The notes beneath the pieces are model-generated. The model did not search any database. It saw nothing but the letters and a program-made list of their open reading frames with translations, and had not been told where the DNA came from. The translations under genes and the position numbers were made by a program. Shown here piece by piece: positions 24,799 to 34,636 of a stretch of DNA of 64,000 nucleotides (positions within the stretch are counted from its first letter, which is position 1; every line of letters begins with the position of its first letter). Location: NCBI GenBank assembly GCA_002350805.1, contig DEFO01000015.1, positions 1-64,000 of the forward strand, given 5' to 3'. The DNA comes from Prevotella sp. UBA2850. GTDB lineage: Bacteria; Bacteroidota; Bacteroidia; Bacteroidales; Bacteroidaceae.

Positions 24799-27003
24799 AT
24801 GGTCAAGAACATGAAAATCAAACACTTCTTCATACTCACCTTTCTTCTGCTCTTATCGTCATTCTTCGCCTCGGCCCAGACTCCGCTTGTGAAGAACGGA
24901 AAGGCAAAAGGGCGCATCATCTGCTCCCCGCAGAATACCGTCAACGACGAGGCTGCATCGCTGCTACGCCAGTTCGTCGAGCGCAGCTCGGGCGCCAGTC
25001 TGCCCATCGTTCATCAGGCAAATCCCCGTAAGGGTGACATCGTCATCGGCGAGTCTACTACCCGCGCTGGCGAAGACGGCTTTGCCCTTGAGAGCGACGG
25101 CGGTGTGCTTCGTATCAAGAGTGGCGGCGACCGTGGCAGTATCTATGGTGTGGTGGAGCTGCTCGAGCGTTATCTGGGCGTCACCTATTATGCGAAAGAT
25201 GTTTACACGTTGACGCCTTCTGCCGACATCACCCTACCGCATATCGATATGGCCGACACCCCAGCCTTCCGCTTCCGCCAGACTTTCAGCTATGGCAACG
25301 ACGACCCTGTCTATCGCCGCTGGATGCGCCTTGAGAGCCACGACGAGCTCTTTGCCGCCGATATGTGGGTGCACACCTTCAACCAGCTCTTGCCAGCCGA
25401 GGTCTATGGCAAGGCCCACCCCGAATACTACTCGATGATTAATGGACGCCGCCAGCCCGGCAATCACAGCCAGTGGTGCCTCACCAATCCGGAGGTTTTC
25501 GAACTGGCCTGCCAGAAAATCGACTCCATCTTCCGCGCCCATCCCGACAAACACATGATTTCGGTCAGTCAAAACGACGGCAACGGCACCTACTGCCAGT
25601 GCCCTGCCTGCAAGAAAGTGGAGGAAGAGGAAGGTGCCGTCTCGGGCAACTACATCCGCTTTCTCAACCGTCTGGCTCAGCGGTTCCCCGACAAGGAATT
25701 CTCTACACTGGCCTACCTCTTTACCATGGACCCGCCGCACCTTACCAAGCCGCTGCCCAACGTCAATATCATGCTCTGCGACATCGACTGCAAGCGTGAG
25801 GTGCCTCTTACCGACAACGAGTCGGGGCGCCACTTCGTGAAGGCTCTCGAGGGCTGGTCGCGCATCAGCGACAATATCTTTATCTGGGACTATGTCATCA
25901 ACTTCGACGGTGTAGTTACCCCTTTCCCCAACTTCCATTGCCTGCAGCCCAACATCAGCCTCTTTAAGCGTAACCATGCCACCATGCTCTTCGAGCAGAA
26001 TATGCCCACCCGCGGCACCGATTTCCTTGAGATGAAAGCCTGGATGCTTGCCAAGCTGATGTGGAACCCGCAGCAGGATGCCGACTCGCTCATGCTCCAG
26101 TTCATGCGTGGCTACTACCGTGAAGCCGCCCCCTACCTCTATCAGTATCAGAAACTGCTGCAAGGAGCCCTGCTCGCCAGCGGCACACCACTATGGATTT
26201 ACGACTCGCCCATCACCCATAAGCAGGGCATGCTCAACGCCACGCTCTGCAAGACCTACAACCAACTGTTCGATCGAGCCGAGGAGGCTGTCCGCGCCGA
26301 CACCGCCGTACTCAACCGCGTGCGTCTGTCGCGGTTGCCATTGCAATATTCCGAACTTGAGATTGCCCGCACCAACCCCAACCGAGATGCCGTGGCCACG
26401 CGTCAGCAGCTCGACCTCTTCGACGAGCGCACACGCCAGTTTGGAGTGCGCACCCTCAATGAGCGCGACAACCGCCCCGAGGACTACTGCCGTCTTTACC
26501 GCCAGCGTTTTCTCCCCGTCAGCGAGCGAAACCTCGCTCTCGGCCGCCCCGTCACCTTCATCAGCGAGCCTTCCGGCCGCTATGCCGACTTTGGAGCCAA
26601 TGCCCTCACCGATGGACTCTATGGCGGCACCACCTATGTAGAGAGCTGGGTAGGCTGGGAAGGGCGCGATGCCGATTTTACCATCGACCTAGGCAGCACC
26701 GAGTCGTTCTCTGAGGTCACCGCCGACTTCCTGTTGCAGTCGGGTGCTTGGATTTTGTGGCCACAGAGCGTTACCTACTCCGTTTCCGACGATGCCCGCG
26801 AGTGGCGTCCGTTCGGCACCTACACATTCACCGAAGACCGTTCGCTCACCGTGAAGTTCCTCGATGCCACCGTCACCGTGCCCCAGCCCGTCAGCGCCCG
26901 ATATGTGCGCGTCAGCGTGAAGGGCATCGGGCAGTGCCCCTCATGGCACTATGGCGTGGGCTACCCTGCATGGTTCTTCCTCGACGAAGTGAAAGTGCGT
27001 TAG
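24799..27003 (+). CDS. DUF4838 protein with C-terminal F5/8C-like domain
   Basis: This secreted 734-residue protein has a signal peptide (MKIKHFFILTFLLLLSSFFASA; start may be 24799 or 24811). Residues ~35-130 resemble the small N-terminal domain of GH20/GH67-type enzymes (YGVVELLERYLGVTYYAKD), followed by a DUF4838 TIM-barrel-like domain (residues ~150-470) with NDGNGTYCQCPACKK and LAYLFTMDPPH. The last ~150 residues form a discoidin-like sandwich. DUF4838 proteins are suspected glycosidases without agreed activity (family knowledge). A sulfatase gene follows 28 nt downstream. Predicted to act on uronic-acid-rich glycans by context only. Confidence 0.75.
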   Translation: MVKNMKIKHFFILTFLLLLSSFFASAQTPLVKNGKAKGRIICSPQNTVNDEAASLLRQFVERSSGASLPIVHQANPRKGDIVIGESTTRAGEDGFALESDGGVLRIKSGGDRGSIYGVVELLERYLGVTYYAKDVYTLTPSADITLPHIDMADTPAFRFRQTFSYGNDDPVYRRWMRLESHDELFAADMWVHTFNQLLPAEVYGKAHPEYYSMINGRRQPGNHSQWCLTNPEVFELACQKIDSIFRAHPDKHMISVSQNDGNGTYCQCPACKKVEEEEGAVSGNYIRFLNRLAQRFPDKEFSTLAYLFTMDPPHLTKPLPNVNIMLCDIDCKREVPLTDNESGRHFVKALEGWSRISDNIFIWDYVINFDGVVTPFPNFHCLQPNISLFKRNHATMLFEQNMPTRGTDFLEMKAWMLAKLMWNPQQDADSLMLQFMRGYYREAAPYLYQYQKLLQGALLASGTPLWIYDSPITHKQGMLNATLCKTYNQLFDRAEEAVRADTAVLNRVRLSRLPLQYSELEIARTNPNRDAVATRQQLDLFDERTRQFGVRTLNERDNRPEDYCRLYRQRFLPVSERNLALGRPVTFISEPSGRYADFGANALTDGLYGGTTYVESWVGWEGRDADFTIDLGSTESFSEVTADFLLQSGAWILWPQSVTYSVSDDAREWRPFGTYTFTEDRSLTVKFLDATVTVPQPVSARYVRVSVKGIGQCPSWHYGVGYPAWFFLDEVKVR

Positions 27004-27031
27004 TTTTCTACCCTCCAACGAACAATTCCCA

Positions 27032-28456
27032 ATGATGAATCATCCCCTTCTTCCTGCCCTGCTCACCGCAGGCATCATCGCTCCACAGGCTGCCCAGGCT
27101 GGCAGTCACAAGGTCAAGGCCACGCCCGACCGCCCCAACATCATCTTCATCCTTGCCGATGACATGGGCTACGGCGATCTCTCGTGCTACGGCAGTCAGC
27201 ATGTACGCACCCCTAACATCGACCGGCTCGCCGCCACCGGCACCCGTTTCACCCAGTGCTATGCAGGCAGCGGCATCAGCTCGCCCTCGCGCTGCTCGCT
27301 TATGACCGGCAAGAACACTGGCAACACCCGCATCCGCGACAATCAATGCACCGCCGGAGGCATCCGCGGCATCAAGGTCAACCCACGGGGCGACACCACC
27401 TATGTGCGGCGCGCCAACCTCTTGCCGCAAGACACCACCATCGCCACCGTCCTCGGCACCGCCGGCTACCGCACCTGCCTGGTCAACAAATGGCACCTCG
27501 ACGGCTACGACCCCGGTTCGTCGCCCAACCACCGCGGCTTCGACGAGTTCTATGGATGGACCATCTCCACCGTCCACTCCAACTCACCTTATTATTATCC
27601 CTACTACCGGTTCGACAACGACCGCCTTATCCACATCAGCGCCAATGCCCACGACCGGCATGTTCGCCATAACACCGACATCTCCACCGACGATGCCATC
27701 CGCTTCATCAAGCGCAACAAGCACAATCCTTTCTTCCTCTACCTCGCCTTCGATGCCCCCCACGAACCTTATATCATCGACAATACTGTGTGGTACGATG
27801 ACGAGACGTGGGATCTCAACACCAAACGCTATGCCGCCCTCATCACCCACATGGATGCTGCCATTGGCCGTCTGCTCGCAGCCCTTGACCGCATGCATCT
27901 GCGCGACAACACCCTCATCATCTTCGCCTCCGACAATGGAGCCGCCGTGCAGGCGCCCCTGACGCTCTTCAACTGCAATGCCGGTTTCCGGGGCCGCAAG
28001 GGACAGCTCTACGAGGGAGGCATTCGCGTGCCCCTCATCGTCAACCAGCCAGGCAAGGTGCCCGTGCAAACCCTCCACAACATCATCTATTTCCCAGATA
28101 TCATGCCCACCTTCGCGGCCCTCACCGGCGCTACCGCCCATCTGCCGCAGCGCTGCGATGGAATGAATATCCTGCCACTTTTCTACGGTCATCAGGTCGA
28201 CACCGACAGCCGCATGCTCTACTGGGAGTTCCCCGGTGTACAAAGGGCTGCCCGCAAGGGCGACTGGAAATGCGTCACCATCAAGCGTGGTGCTCCCCTC
28301 GAGCTTTACAACCTGCGCGATGATGTCACTGAGAGCCACAACCTTGCCGACCAGTACCCCGAGATGGTGGCCGAGTTCGACCGCCAGATGAAAGCCATCC
28401 GCACACCATCCCCTAACTGGCCGCTGCCGGGAGAGACTATTAAAATTGAGAATTGA
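27032..28456 (+). CDS. serine-type sulfatase
   Basis: This secreted 474-residue sulfatase has the N-terminal FILADDMGYGDLSCYG metal site (Asp43-Asp44) and the formylglycine signature SSPSR (residues 83-87) in which the modified residue is Ser83, i.e. a serine-type enzyme that needs a radical-SAM maturase (anSME) encoded elsewhere (family knowledge). IIFASDNGA and FRGRKGQLYEGGIRVPLIV are also present. The C-terminal codons for KIEN and the stop TGA lie inside the period-7 repeat at 28444-28485, so the extreme tail is repeat-derived. Downstream of DUF4838, probably one operon. It would remove sulfate from a polysaccharide; the position is unknown. Confidence 0.9.
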   Translation: MMNHPLLPALLTAGIIAPQAAQAGSHKVKATPDRPNIIFILADDMGYGDLSCYGSQHVRTPNIDRLAATGTRFTQCYAGSGISSPSRCSLMTGKNTGNTRIRDNQCTAGGIRGIKVNPRGDTTYVRRANLLPQDTTIATVLGTAGYRTCLVNKWHLDGYDPGSSPNHRGFDEFYGWTISTVHSNSPYYYPYYRFDNDRLIHISANAHDRHVRHNTDISTDDAIRFIKRNKHNPFFLYLAFDAPHEPYIIDNTVWYDDETWDLNTKRYAALITHMDAAIGRLLAALDRMHLRDNTLIIFASDNGAAVQAPLTLFNCNAGFRGRKGQLYEGGIRVPLIVNQPGKVPVQTLHNIIYFPDIMPTFAALTGATAHLPQRCDGMNILPLFYGHQVDTDSRMLYWEFPGVQRAARKGDWKCVTIKRGAPLELYNLRDDVTESHNLADQYPEMVAEFDRQMKAIRTPSPNWPLPGETIKIEN

Positions 28457-28485
28457 GAATTGAAAATTGAGAATTGAGAATTGGG
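28444..28485. repeat. six tandem heptamers overlapping the sulfatase stop codon
   Basis: Units aattgag, aattgag, aattgaa, aattgag, aattgag, aattggg are contiguous. The sulfatase stop codon falls in the second unit. Isolated related words (agaattgaggattgaaa) recur near 28553. Confidence 0.9.
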
Positions 28486-28853
28486 ATTATCTTCGTTGAT
28501 TTTTGTTGCGGCTCAGCCAATCAAGCAAGCTTATTGGCTCTCGCTGCTCCAAGAATTGAGGATTGAAACTGCCCCTCTCTTATCTATGCCCTTTGGCAGC
28601 GTAGAGGAATGCTCCAGAGAGCCAGAGGGCTACTCTGCAAATGGCTATATCATCATTCTGCAGAACACGTAGCATAACAGAAATGCTGTTTCGTCACTTT
28701 GTCACATTGTCCTAGTAAGGGACTATCAAAAAGCGCCATCCATATCGGACGGCGCTTGCGTTTTTTGAATGGTCCCTGCCAATGGTGGCTTCTTGGGCTA
28801 TTCCATGAGTTGATGCTCTATACAACTCCTGCCAAAATGCTTTTCGAGAATAT
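28457..28853. other. gene-free stretch between sulfatase and GH88
   Basis: It holds the tail of the heptamer array, no convincing frame, and one clear hairpin terminator at 28731-28766. Nothing else is recognised. Confidence 0.5.
28731..28766 (+). terminator. terminator between convergent genes
   Basis: Stem aagcgcc (28731-28737) with ggcgctt (28751-28757) is followed by a run of six T at 28761-28766; an A-run on the left side could make it work in both directions. Confidence 0.7.
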
Positions 28854-30080
28854 TTACTCCTTGCTATCTTTAAGACGGAGAAGAGCCTCAAGATAGTAGT
28901 AGTCGGCATAGATGATGCTGGCATCTATCTCGCTGCCGGCGGGATGATGGCCGGTGGAGTGCTGCAGGAAGGCGACGTTGCGCTCACGACTCTGGTAGTC
29001 GGGTGTGCTCAAGTCGCTGAGCATACTGACAGCTGCGTCACGGTAGGTTTTGCCCTTGGCAGGCTCCACATACTGACACAGTTCGAGGAGGGCGCTGGCC
29101 ACAACACATGCCGCCGAGGCGTCTTTTGGGGCCTTGAGACCGCGGGGGTCATCCATGTCCCAAAGGGGCACCCAGTCATTGCTGGTCTGGCGTAGGCGCT
29201 GGAGATAGATGTCTGTAACCTTCTGCGCAAAGTCGAGGAAGCGCTGCTCGCGGGTAAAGCGGTAGACCATGGTGTAGCCGTAGATGGCCCATGCCTGTCC
29301 ACGTGCCCACATCGATGAGTCGGCGTATCCCTGATGGGTGACGCCCTTGATGAACTGTCCGGTGAGGGTGTCGTAGACGGCCACATGATAGCACGAGCCG
29401 TCGGGCCGGAAGTGGTATTTCATGGTGACGTCGGCATGGCGCTCGGCAATGTGATAGAGCCGGTGGCTGTGGGCAGTGTCGCCTTTGATCTGGTTGGCGG
29501 CCCAGAAGAGTAACTCGAGGTTGATCATATTGTCCATGATGGTGTTGTGCCCTCCGTAGTCGCTGACATGACGGGGCCAGCTGAGAATAGTGCCCACGCG
29601 GGGATTGTAGAGAAGGGCCAGCGAGTCGGCTGCCTGAAGCATCAGCTGCCGGTAGTCGTCGCGCCCGGTAATCTCATAGCCCTTGCCGTAGCTGGAGAGG
29701 ATAAGGAAGCCGATGTCGTGGTCGTAGACGGGCTCATGGGTGAGGATGGAGAGCGGCTGAGTATAGCCCTCAGCATGACGGCGCACGTTCTCGTCGTGGG
29801 TGGCGGCATAATCCATCCAGAGAATGCCGGGCCAGAAGCCTGAGCACCATTCCTGAGGTGATGCCTTGCGGCAGTTCCATCCGCGCTGCTGGTCGCCGTT
29901 GAGAATATTACGGGGCTCCATGGTATAGTCGTAGGTGCCGTCGTTCTGGCGCAGTTCGTCGAGAGCCCTCCGCACCTGTGAGGAGCAGTAGTCGATGGTC
30001 TTGTCGACATCGAGGGGCTGAGTTTCTTTCTGACAGGCCGTCAGACAGGCGGCCACACAGAATGCTATCAGTTTCTTCAT
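28854..30080 (-). CDS. GH88 unsaturated uronyl hydrolase
   Basis: This lipoprotein of 408 residues (from the ATG at 30080, which starts MKKLIAFCVAACLTAC with a lipobox) has an alpha6/alpha6 barrel of the GH88 family. Recognisable parts are EWCSGFWPGILWM, SDYGGHNTIMDNMINLELLFWA (containing the probable catalytic Asp), GYADSSMWARGQAWAIYGY and SEIDASIIYADYYYLEALLR. These enzymes hydrate the double bond left by polysaccharide lyases on uronic acids, releasing the unsaturated residue (family knowledge). The longer upstream frame is ignored because it has no signal peptide. It is divergent from the lyase/beta-helix gene at 30205, a functional pairing of lyase and uronyl hydrolase. Confidence 0.88.
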   Translation of the reverse strand: MKKLIAFCVAACLTACQKETQPLDVDKTIDYCSSQVRRALDELRQNDGTYDYTMEPRNILNGDQQRGWNCRKASPQEWCSGFWPGILWMDYAATHDENVRRHAEGYTQPLSILTHEPVYDHDIGFLILSSYGKGYEITGRDDYRQLMLQAADSLALLYNPRVGTILSWPRHVSDYGGHNTIMDNMINLELLFWAANQIKGDTAHSHRLYHIAERHADVTMKYHFRPDGSCYHVAVYDTLTGQFIKGVTHQGYADSSMWARGQAWAIYGYTMVYRFTREQRFLDFAQKVTDIYLQRLRQTSNDWVPLWDMDDPRGLKAPKDASAACVVASALLELCQYVEPAKGKTYRDAAVSMLSDLSTPDYQSRERNVAFLQHSTGHHPAGSEIDASIIYADYYYLEALLRLKDSKE

Positions 30081-30204
30081 ATTTTCGAATCGTTGCTTTA
30101 TGATGATACGAAAGGAAAGCAGAAAATACGTAAAAAATCTTCGACGAAAGGTTTTTTTGCGTATATTTGTAGGGTGATTCGTATCATAAGAAAACATTTT
30201 TATC

Positions 30205-32580
30205 ATGATGAGAACCAAAAGATTTTTCTTGATGATGGCTGTCTTCTGCATGGGGACAGTGGTGCTAAACGCTCAGAGCAACTACAAGATGGCCGGACCC
30301 TATGAAGTGGTAGCCCGCGACGGGCGGCACGGGACCAGCAAGGGTGGCAGCGAGCGCGATATGAAGACGGCGTGGGAGTGCGCCCAGAAGGGAGACTCGG
30401 CGAAGGCACTGGAGATTATCAATGCCTATGCGGGCACGCTCCAGCGCTTCGAGGGACACGACGCCCCGCTCTGTCTGATACAGGCCTACTGGCTGACCCG
30501 CGCCATGATACTGATGAAAGAGCACCGCACACCGGCATGGGAGGCGATGATCAGACGATCGATGCTGCCTGTGATGGAGCGCTTCGAGGCTTACAGTCCC
30601 TATGCCAATGGCAACTGGGGCGCCATTGTGAACCGCTGCCGTATGGCTTGTGCCATCTTCCTAGACGACAAGGCGCTTTACAATGCTGCCATCGACTATC
30701 ATCTGCATGCCAACGACAACGGCTCACTACCTAAATATATTAGTGCTACAGGACAGTGCCAGGAGACGGGCAGAGATCAGGGCCACGTACAGCTGGGACT
30801 GGGCGCACTGGCAGAAATATGCGAAATGGCCTGGGAACAGGGCGACGACCTGTGGGGCGCGCTGGACAACCGCATGCTGACGGGTATGGAGTATACGGCC
30901 CGCTACAACCTAGGGTTGGACGTGCCCTATGAGACATGGACCGACTGCACGGGCCTCTACAACGACTGGACAGAACCGGGCGAGATGGGACGCGGCGTGA
31001 TACGCGACATCTACGGTCTGGCCTACAACCACTATGTGGGGCGCCGCGGTCTGAAGATGCCTTACACCAAGCGGATTCTAGCCATCAAGGCAAAGGCAGA
31101 AAAACGGGGGGAAATCAAAAAGAACATTGAAGCCGACCAGTTCAGGGTGCCAGGCGTGAAAGAGGGTGTGAAGCTGCACCAGGTGTTCACTTATCCAGCA
31201 CCGCAGGGTGCTCCGCTGAAGCACGACTATGACGTGTACGTGCAGCCGCGGGGAAAGAAGGAGTGGACAAAGATAGACACCTATATGGCAAAGGTGAACG
31301 CGGCCGTTGAGAAGGGAAGCGGCGTAACGACAGGCACAGGCCATCGGGTGACGGAGATATCGTATGCATTCTTCGACTTCACGGGCGATGCCTTTGTACG
31401 GGTGGTTTGCAAAAACAAGAAATTCAAGACCTGCCGCATACGCCCCGACTACCGCGGCACCATCGCACAGGTGGAGAACGACTCGACGGTGCGCTTCCTG
31501 TTGTTCCAGCCCGAGAACGTCAGTGTGGAGTTTGATGGCAACAAGACCGACAACCTGCTCATCTTCACCTCTAAGCCACCCTTGACAGCCGACGAGGCGA
31601 AGAAAGCAGCCAAGAAGGAAAAACGACAGTTTGTGTACTATGCACCGGGACTATATACAGACAAGACCATCGCCATTCCCTCGAATACAACCGTCTATCT
31701 GGCAGGTGGCAGCTACTTCACAGGCACCTTCGCTATCGAGGATGCCGAGAATGTGAGCATCGTGGGCAGAGGCGTGGCACGACCTGCCGACGGCTATGAG
31801 GGCTGCCATGTGCACCGCTCGAAGAACGTCAGCATCGACGGGATGATAGTGAACACCTGTCCGGTGGGCGGCAGCGACGGAGTGACTCTGCACGACGTGC
31901 GCTCCATCTCGCATCCACAATGGGGCGACGGACTGAATGTCTTTGCCTCGAAAAATGTGCTCTACGACCGGGTATTTTGCCGCAACAGCGACGACTGCAC
32001 CACGGCCTATGCCACACGGAAGGGTTTCAGCGGTTCGGTGAGCAACGTGCGCATGACCAATTCTACCCTGTGGGCCGACGTGGCGCATCCCATCTTCATT
32101 GGACTACACGGCAACCATGAGGCGGGCGACAGCATTGTGGGGCTGATCTACGACAATATCGACATCATTGGACAGAGTGAGCGGCAGATGGACTACCAGG
32201 GTTGCCTGGCCATCAATTGTGGCGATAATAACATGGTGAAAGATGTGACGTTCGACAACATACGCATCGAGGGTGTCAGCGAGGGCAGCATCGCACAAGT
32301 GAAGGTGGGATGGAACCAGAAATACTGCAAGGCTGCCGGACGAGGTGTGGAGAACGTGACATTCAGGAACATTCGCTATTACGGTGAGCCGTCGAACATG
32401 TCGGTCATCACGGGCTACGACGAGCAGCGCAAAGTGAAGAACGTGGTGTTCGAAGGACTAAAAATCAACGGAACAGCCATCTACGACAAGATGCCGGGCA
32501 AACCAGCCTGGTATGCCACGGCCGACTTCGTACCGATGTTCGTAGGGTCACATGTGGAAGGACTGAGGTTTCAGAAGTAA
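30205..32580 (+). CDS. fusion of alginate-lyase-superfamily domain and beta-helix (GH28/GH49-like) domain
   Basis: This secreted 791-residue protein has a signal peptide ending VVLNAQ. Residues ~40-300 resemble the alginate-lyase (PF05426) alpha-barrel: SPYANGNWGAIVNRCRMACA and QETGRDQGHVQLGLGALAE. The same motif ESGRDQGH appears in the lipoprotein at 58712. A sandwich-like middle part (residues ~310-440) leads to a parallel beta-helix (about 450-780) with GDGLNVFASKNVLYDRVFCRNSDDCTTAYA, comparable with GH28/GH49/GH82 enzymes and holding an acidic DDC motif. A lyase joined to a beta-helix hydrolase is unusual and suggests sequential attack on one backbone. The assignment of each half is by motif only. 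Confidence 0.75.
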   Translation: MMRTKRFFLMMAVFCMGTVVLNAQSNYKMAGPYEVVARDGRHGTSKGGSERDMKTAWECAQKGDSAKALEIINAYAGTLQRFEGHDAPLCLIQAYWLTRAMILMKEHRTPAWEAMIRRSMLPVMERFEAYSPYANGNWGAIVNRCRMACAIFLDDKALYNAAIDYHLHANDNGSLPKYISATGQCQETGRDQGHVQLGLGALAEICEMAWEQGDDLWGALDNRMLTGMEYTARYNLGLDVPYETWTDCTGLYNDWTEPGEMGRGVIRDIYGLAYNHYVGRRGLKMPYTKRILAIKAKAEKRGEIKKNIEADQFRVPGVKEGVKLHQVFTYPAPQGAPLKHDYDVYVQPRGKKEWTKIDTYMAKVNAAVEKGSGVTTGTGHRVTEISYAFFDFTGDAFVRVVCKNKKFKTCRIRPDYRGTIAQVENDSTVRFLLFQPENVSVEFDGNKTDNLLIFTSKPPLTADEAKKAAKKEKRQFVYYAPGLYTDKTIAIPSNTTVYLAGGSYFTGTFAIEDAENVSIVGRGVARPADGYEGCHVHRSKNVSIDGMIVNTCPVGGSDGVTLHDVRSISHPQWGDGLNVFASKNVLYDRVFCRNSDDCTTAYATRKGFSGSVSNVRMTNSTLWADVAHPIFIGLHGNHEAGDSIVGLIYDNIDIIGQSERQMDYQGCLAINCGDNNMVKDVTFDNIRIEGVSEGSIAQVKVGWNQKYCKAAGRGVENVTFRNIRYYGEPSNMSVITGYDEQRKVKNVVFEGLKINGTAIYDKMPGKPAWYATADFVPMFVGSHVEGLRFQK

Positions 32581-32648
32581 GAATGAATAAGTATTGATCA
32601 GAAGTGTAGGAAATAGTCCCGAAGTTGAAGGAACCTGAACTTTGAAAA

Positions 32649-34571
32649 ATGAATATGAAGAAACTAAGAATGAGACGTTGGATACTGGGGATGCTGCCAT
32701 TGTGCATGCTCACCTGCTTACCTTTATCTGCCCAGCAGGTAACGTCACCCGACGGACGGTATGTGATGACAATAGAGGGCATGAGCTTCAGCATTTCCTT
32801 CGGTGGGAAGACCATTGTGGAGAAGAGCCAACTGGGTGTGGACATCGACAACCGACTGTTTGAGTCGGCTTTGGCAGTACCTCGGGGTATACATGAGAAC
32901 TGGTGTGCCGACCTGGAACTGAAAGGCGAGGGACGCACCACTGTTGATACCATCTGGGCACCCCTCTACGGCGAGAATGGGCGCATTCGCGACCACTATA
33001 ACCAACTGGTGCTGCACTACGAGAAAGGCAGCAATGGGCAGGGCACCGTGGCCGACGGATATGACAAGCGCAAATACTACGCCATGGACATTGTGGTCAG
33101 GGCATACGACGAAGGCATAGCCTTCCGCTACCATTTCCCAGAGACAGCCAACAGTCTGTTCCTGCACATCACGGGCGAGCGAACCACCTTCCACATGCCC
33201 CAAGGCACCATGGGATGGTATGAGGAATGGGCACAAGGACCTTATACGAGGCGCCCGTTGACCACAAGAGAAACGGTGGATGGAACATGGTATGAGTCGG
33301 AACGTCCCCTGCTGCTCCAGTTGCCTACGGGCGAGTATGTGGCTTTGCTCGAGGCTGCCATGAAGGACTATGCCCGCGGAAAGTTCCGACTGAAGGCCGA
33401 CAACGAATTGCAAGTGGCAATGTACGGCTGTGCCGACATCATCTCGCCCTACGACACACCATGGCGTGTGGTGATGGCTGCTGAGCGTGCCGTAGACCTC
33501 ATCAACCATAAAGAGCTTGTGCTGAACCTCAATCCCGAGCGGAAGAATGCCGACTGGTCGTGGGTGCGCCCCGGCAAGGCATTCCGTAGCAGCAAACTGA
33601 CCCGCGAGGGCATCATGCGCAGCATTGACTACTGCAAGGACTTTGGTTTCGACTATGTGGAGCTCGACGCCGGATGGTACGGACCGGAGGGCAAGGTGGA
33701 GAGCGACGCCACAACGGTGGCCGAGACTCGCGACTTCAGCATGCCCGACATTTGTGCTTACGCCAAGAGCAAGGGCATTGGCGTCTGGGTGTACGTCAAC
33801 CAGCGGGCACTCTTCCGCCAGCTCGACCAGTTGCTGCCGCTCTATCGCCAATGGGGCATCAGCGGCATCAAGTTCGGCTTCGTACAGATAGGCAGCCAGC
33901 AATGGTCAACATGGCTGCACCAGGCCGTGGAGAAATGTGCAGAATATGGCATCATGATCGACATACACGACGAATATAGACCCACTGGGCTCTCGCGCAC
34001 CTATCCCCACCTGCTCACCCAAGAGGGCATCCGCGGAAACGAGGAGATGCCCGATGCCGACCATAACACACTGCTACCCTTCACCCGCTATCTGTGCGGT
34101 CCTGCCGACTATACGCTCTGCTATTTCAACAACAGGGTAAAGAACACCAAAGGGCATCAACTGGCCATGGCGGCTGTTTACTACTCGCCCCTGCAATTTT
34201 ACTTCTGGTACGACAGTCCTTATGTCGACAAAGGCGAGGCTGAATTGAAGTTCTGGAAAGATTGTCCAACAACCTTCGACGAGAGCATTGCCCTCGACGG
34301 ACAACCCGGCGAGTATATCATCCAGGCGCGACGCAGCGGCAACACCTGGTTCGTAGGAGCCATGACCAACCACGAGGCCCGCACCGTGAGCATCGCCACC
34401 GACTTCCTTCCCAAGGGTAAATACCAGGTGGAGATTTACAACGACGACCCCTCACTCGGTACGCGCACCAACGTAAAGTCTTCGTCAATCATTGTGAAGG
34501 CAGGCAAGCCCATCGTGCTGCAGCTGCAGCCCAGGGGCGGCGCAGCCCTGCGACTGGTTAGGATAAAATAG
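32649..34571 (+). CDS. GH97 glycoside hydrolase
   Basis: This secreted 640-residue enzyme has a signal peptide (ILGMLPLCMLTCLPLSAQ), the N-terminal GH97 sandwich (VTSPDGRYVMTIEGMSFSIS), the barrel (FDYVELDAGWYGPEG) and a C-terminal sandwich. At the position of the retaining-enzyme nucleophile the motif reads GIKFGFVQIG with Gly410 in place of Asp, as in inverting members, and the stretch DIHDEYRPTGLSRTYPHLLTQEGIRGNE supplies acidic residues. GH97 enzymes act on alpha-glucosides or alpha-galactosides (family knowledge); which applies is open. It lies 68 nt after the lyase fusion and 65 nt before the esterase gene on the same strand, so an operon is likely. Confidence 0.88.
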   Translation: MNMKKLRMRRWILGMLPLCMLTCLPLSAQQVTSPDGRYVMTIEGMSFSISFGGKTIVEKSQLGVDIDNRLFESALAVPRGIHENWCADLELKGEGRTTVDTIWAPLYGENGRIRDHYNQLVLHYEKGSNGQGTVADGYDKRKYYAMDIVVRAYDEGIAFRYHFPETANSLFLHITGERTTFHMPQGTMGWYEEWAQGPYTRRPLTTRETVDGTWYESERPLLLQLPTGEYVALLEAAMKDYARGKFRLKADNELQVAMYGCADIISPYDTPWRVVMAAERAVDLINHKELVLNLNPERKNADWSWVRPGKAFRSSKLTREGIMRSIDYCKDFGFDYVELDAGWYGPEGKVESDATTVAETRDFSMPDICAYAKSKGIGVWVYVNQRALFRQLDQLLPLYRQWGISGIKFGFVQIGSQQWSTWLHQAVEKCAEYGIMIDIHDEYRPTGLSRTYPHLLTQEGIRGNEEMPDADHNTLLPFTRYLCGPADYTLCYFNNRVKNTKGHQLAMAAVYYSPLQFYFWYDSPYVDKGEAELKFWKDCPTTFDESIALDGQPGEYIIQARRSGNTWFVGAMTNHEARTVSIATDFLPKGKYQVEIYNDDPSLGTRTNVKSSSIIVKAGKPIVLQLQPRGGAALRLVRIK

Positions 34572-34636
34572 AGTGCTGTGGTCATTCATAAGAAGCTGAG
34601 CAAATACAAAACTTAATGAGAAGGAATATAAACAGA

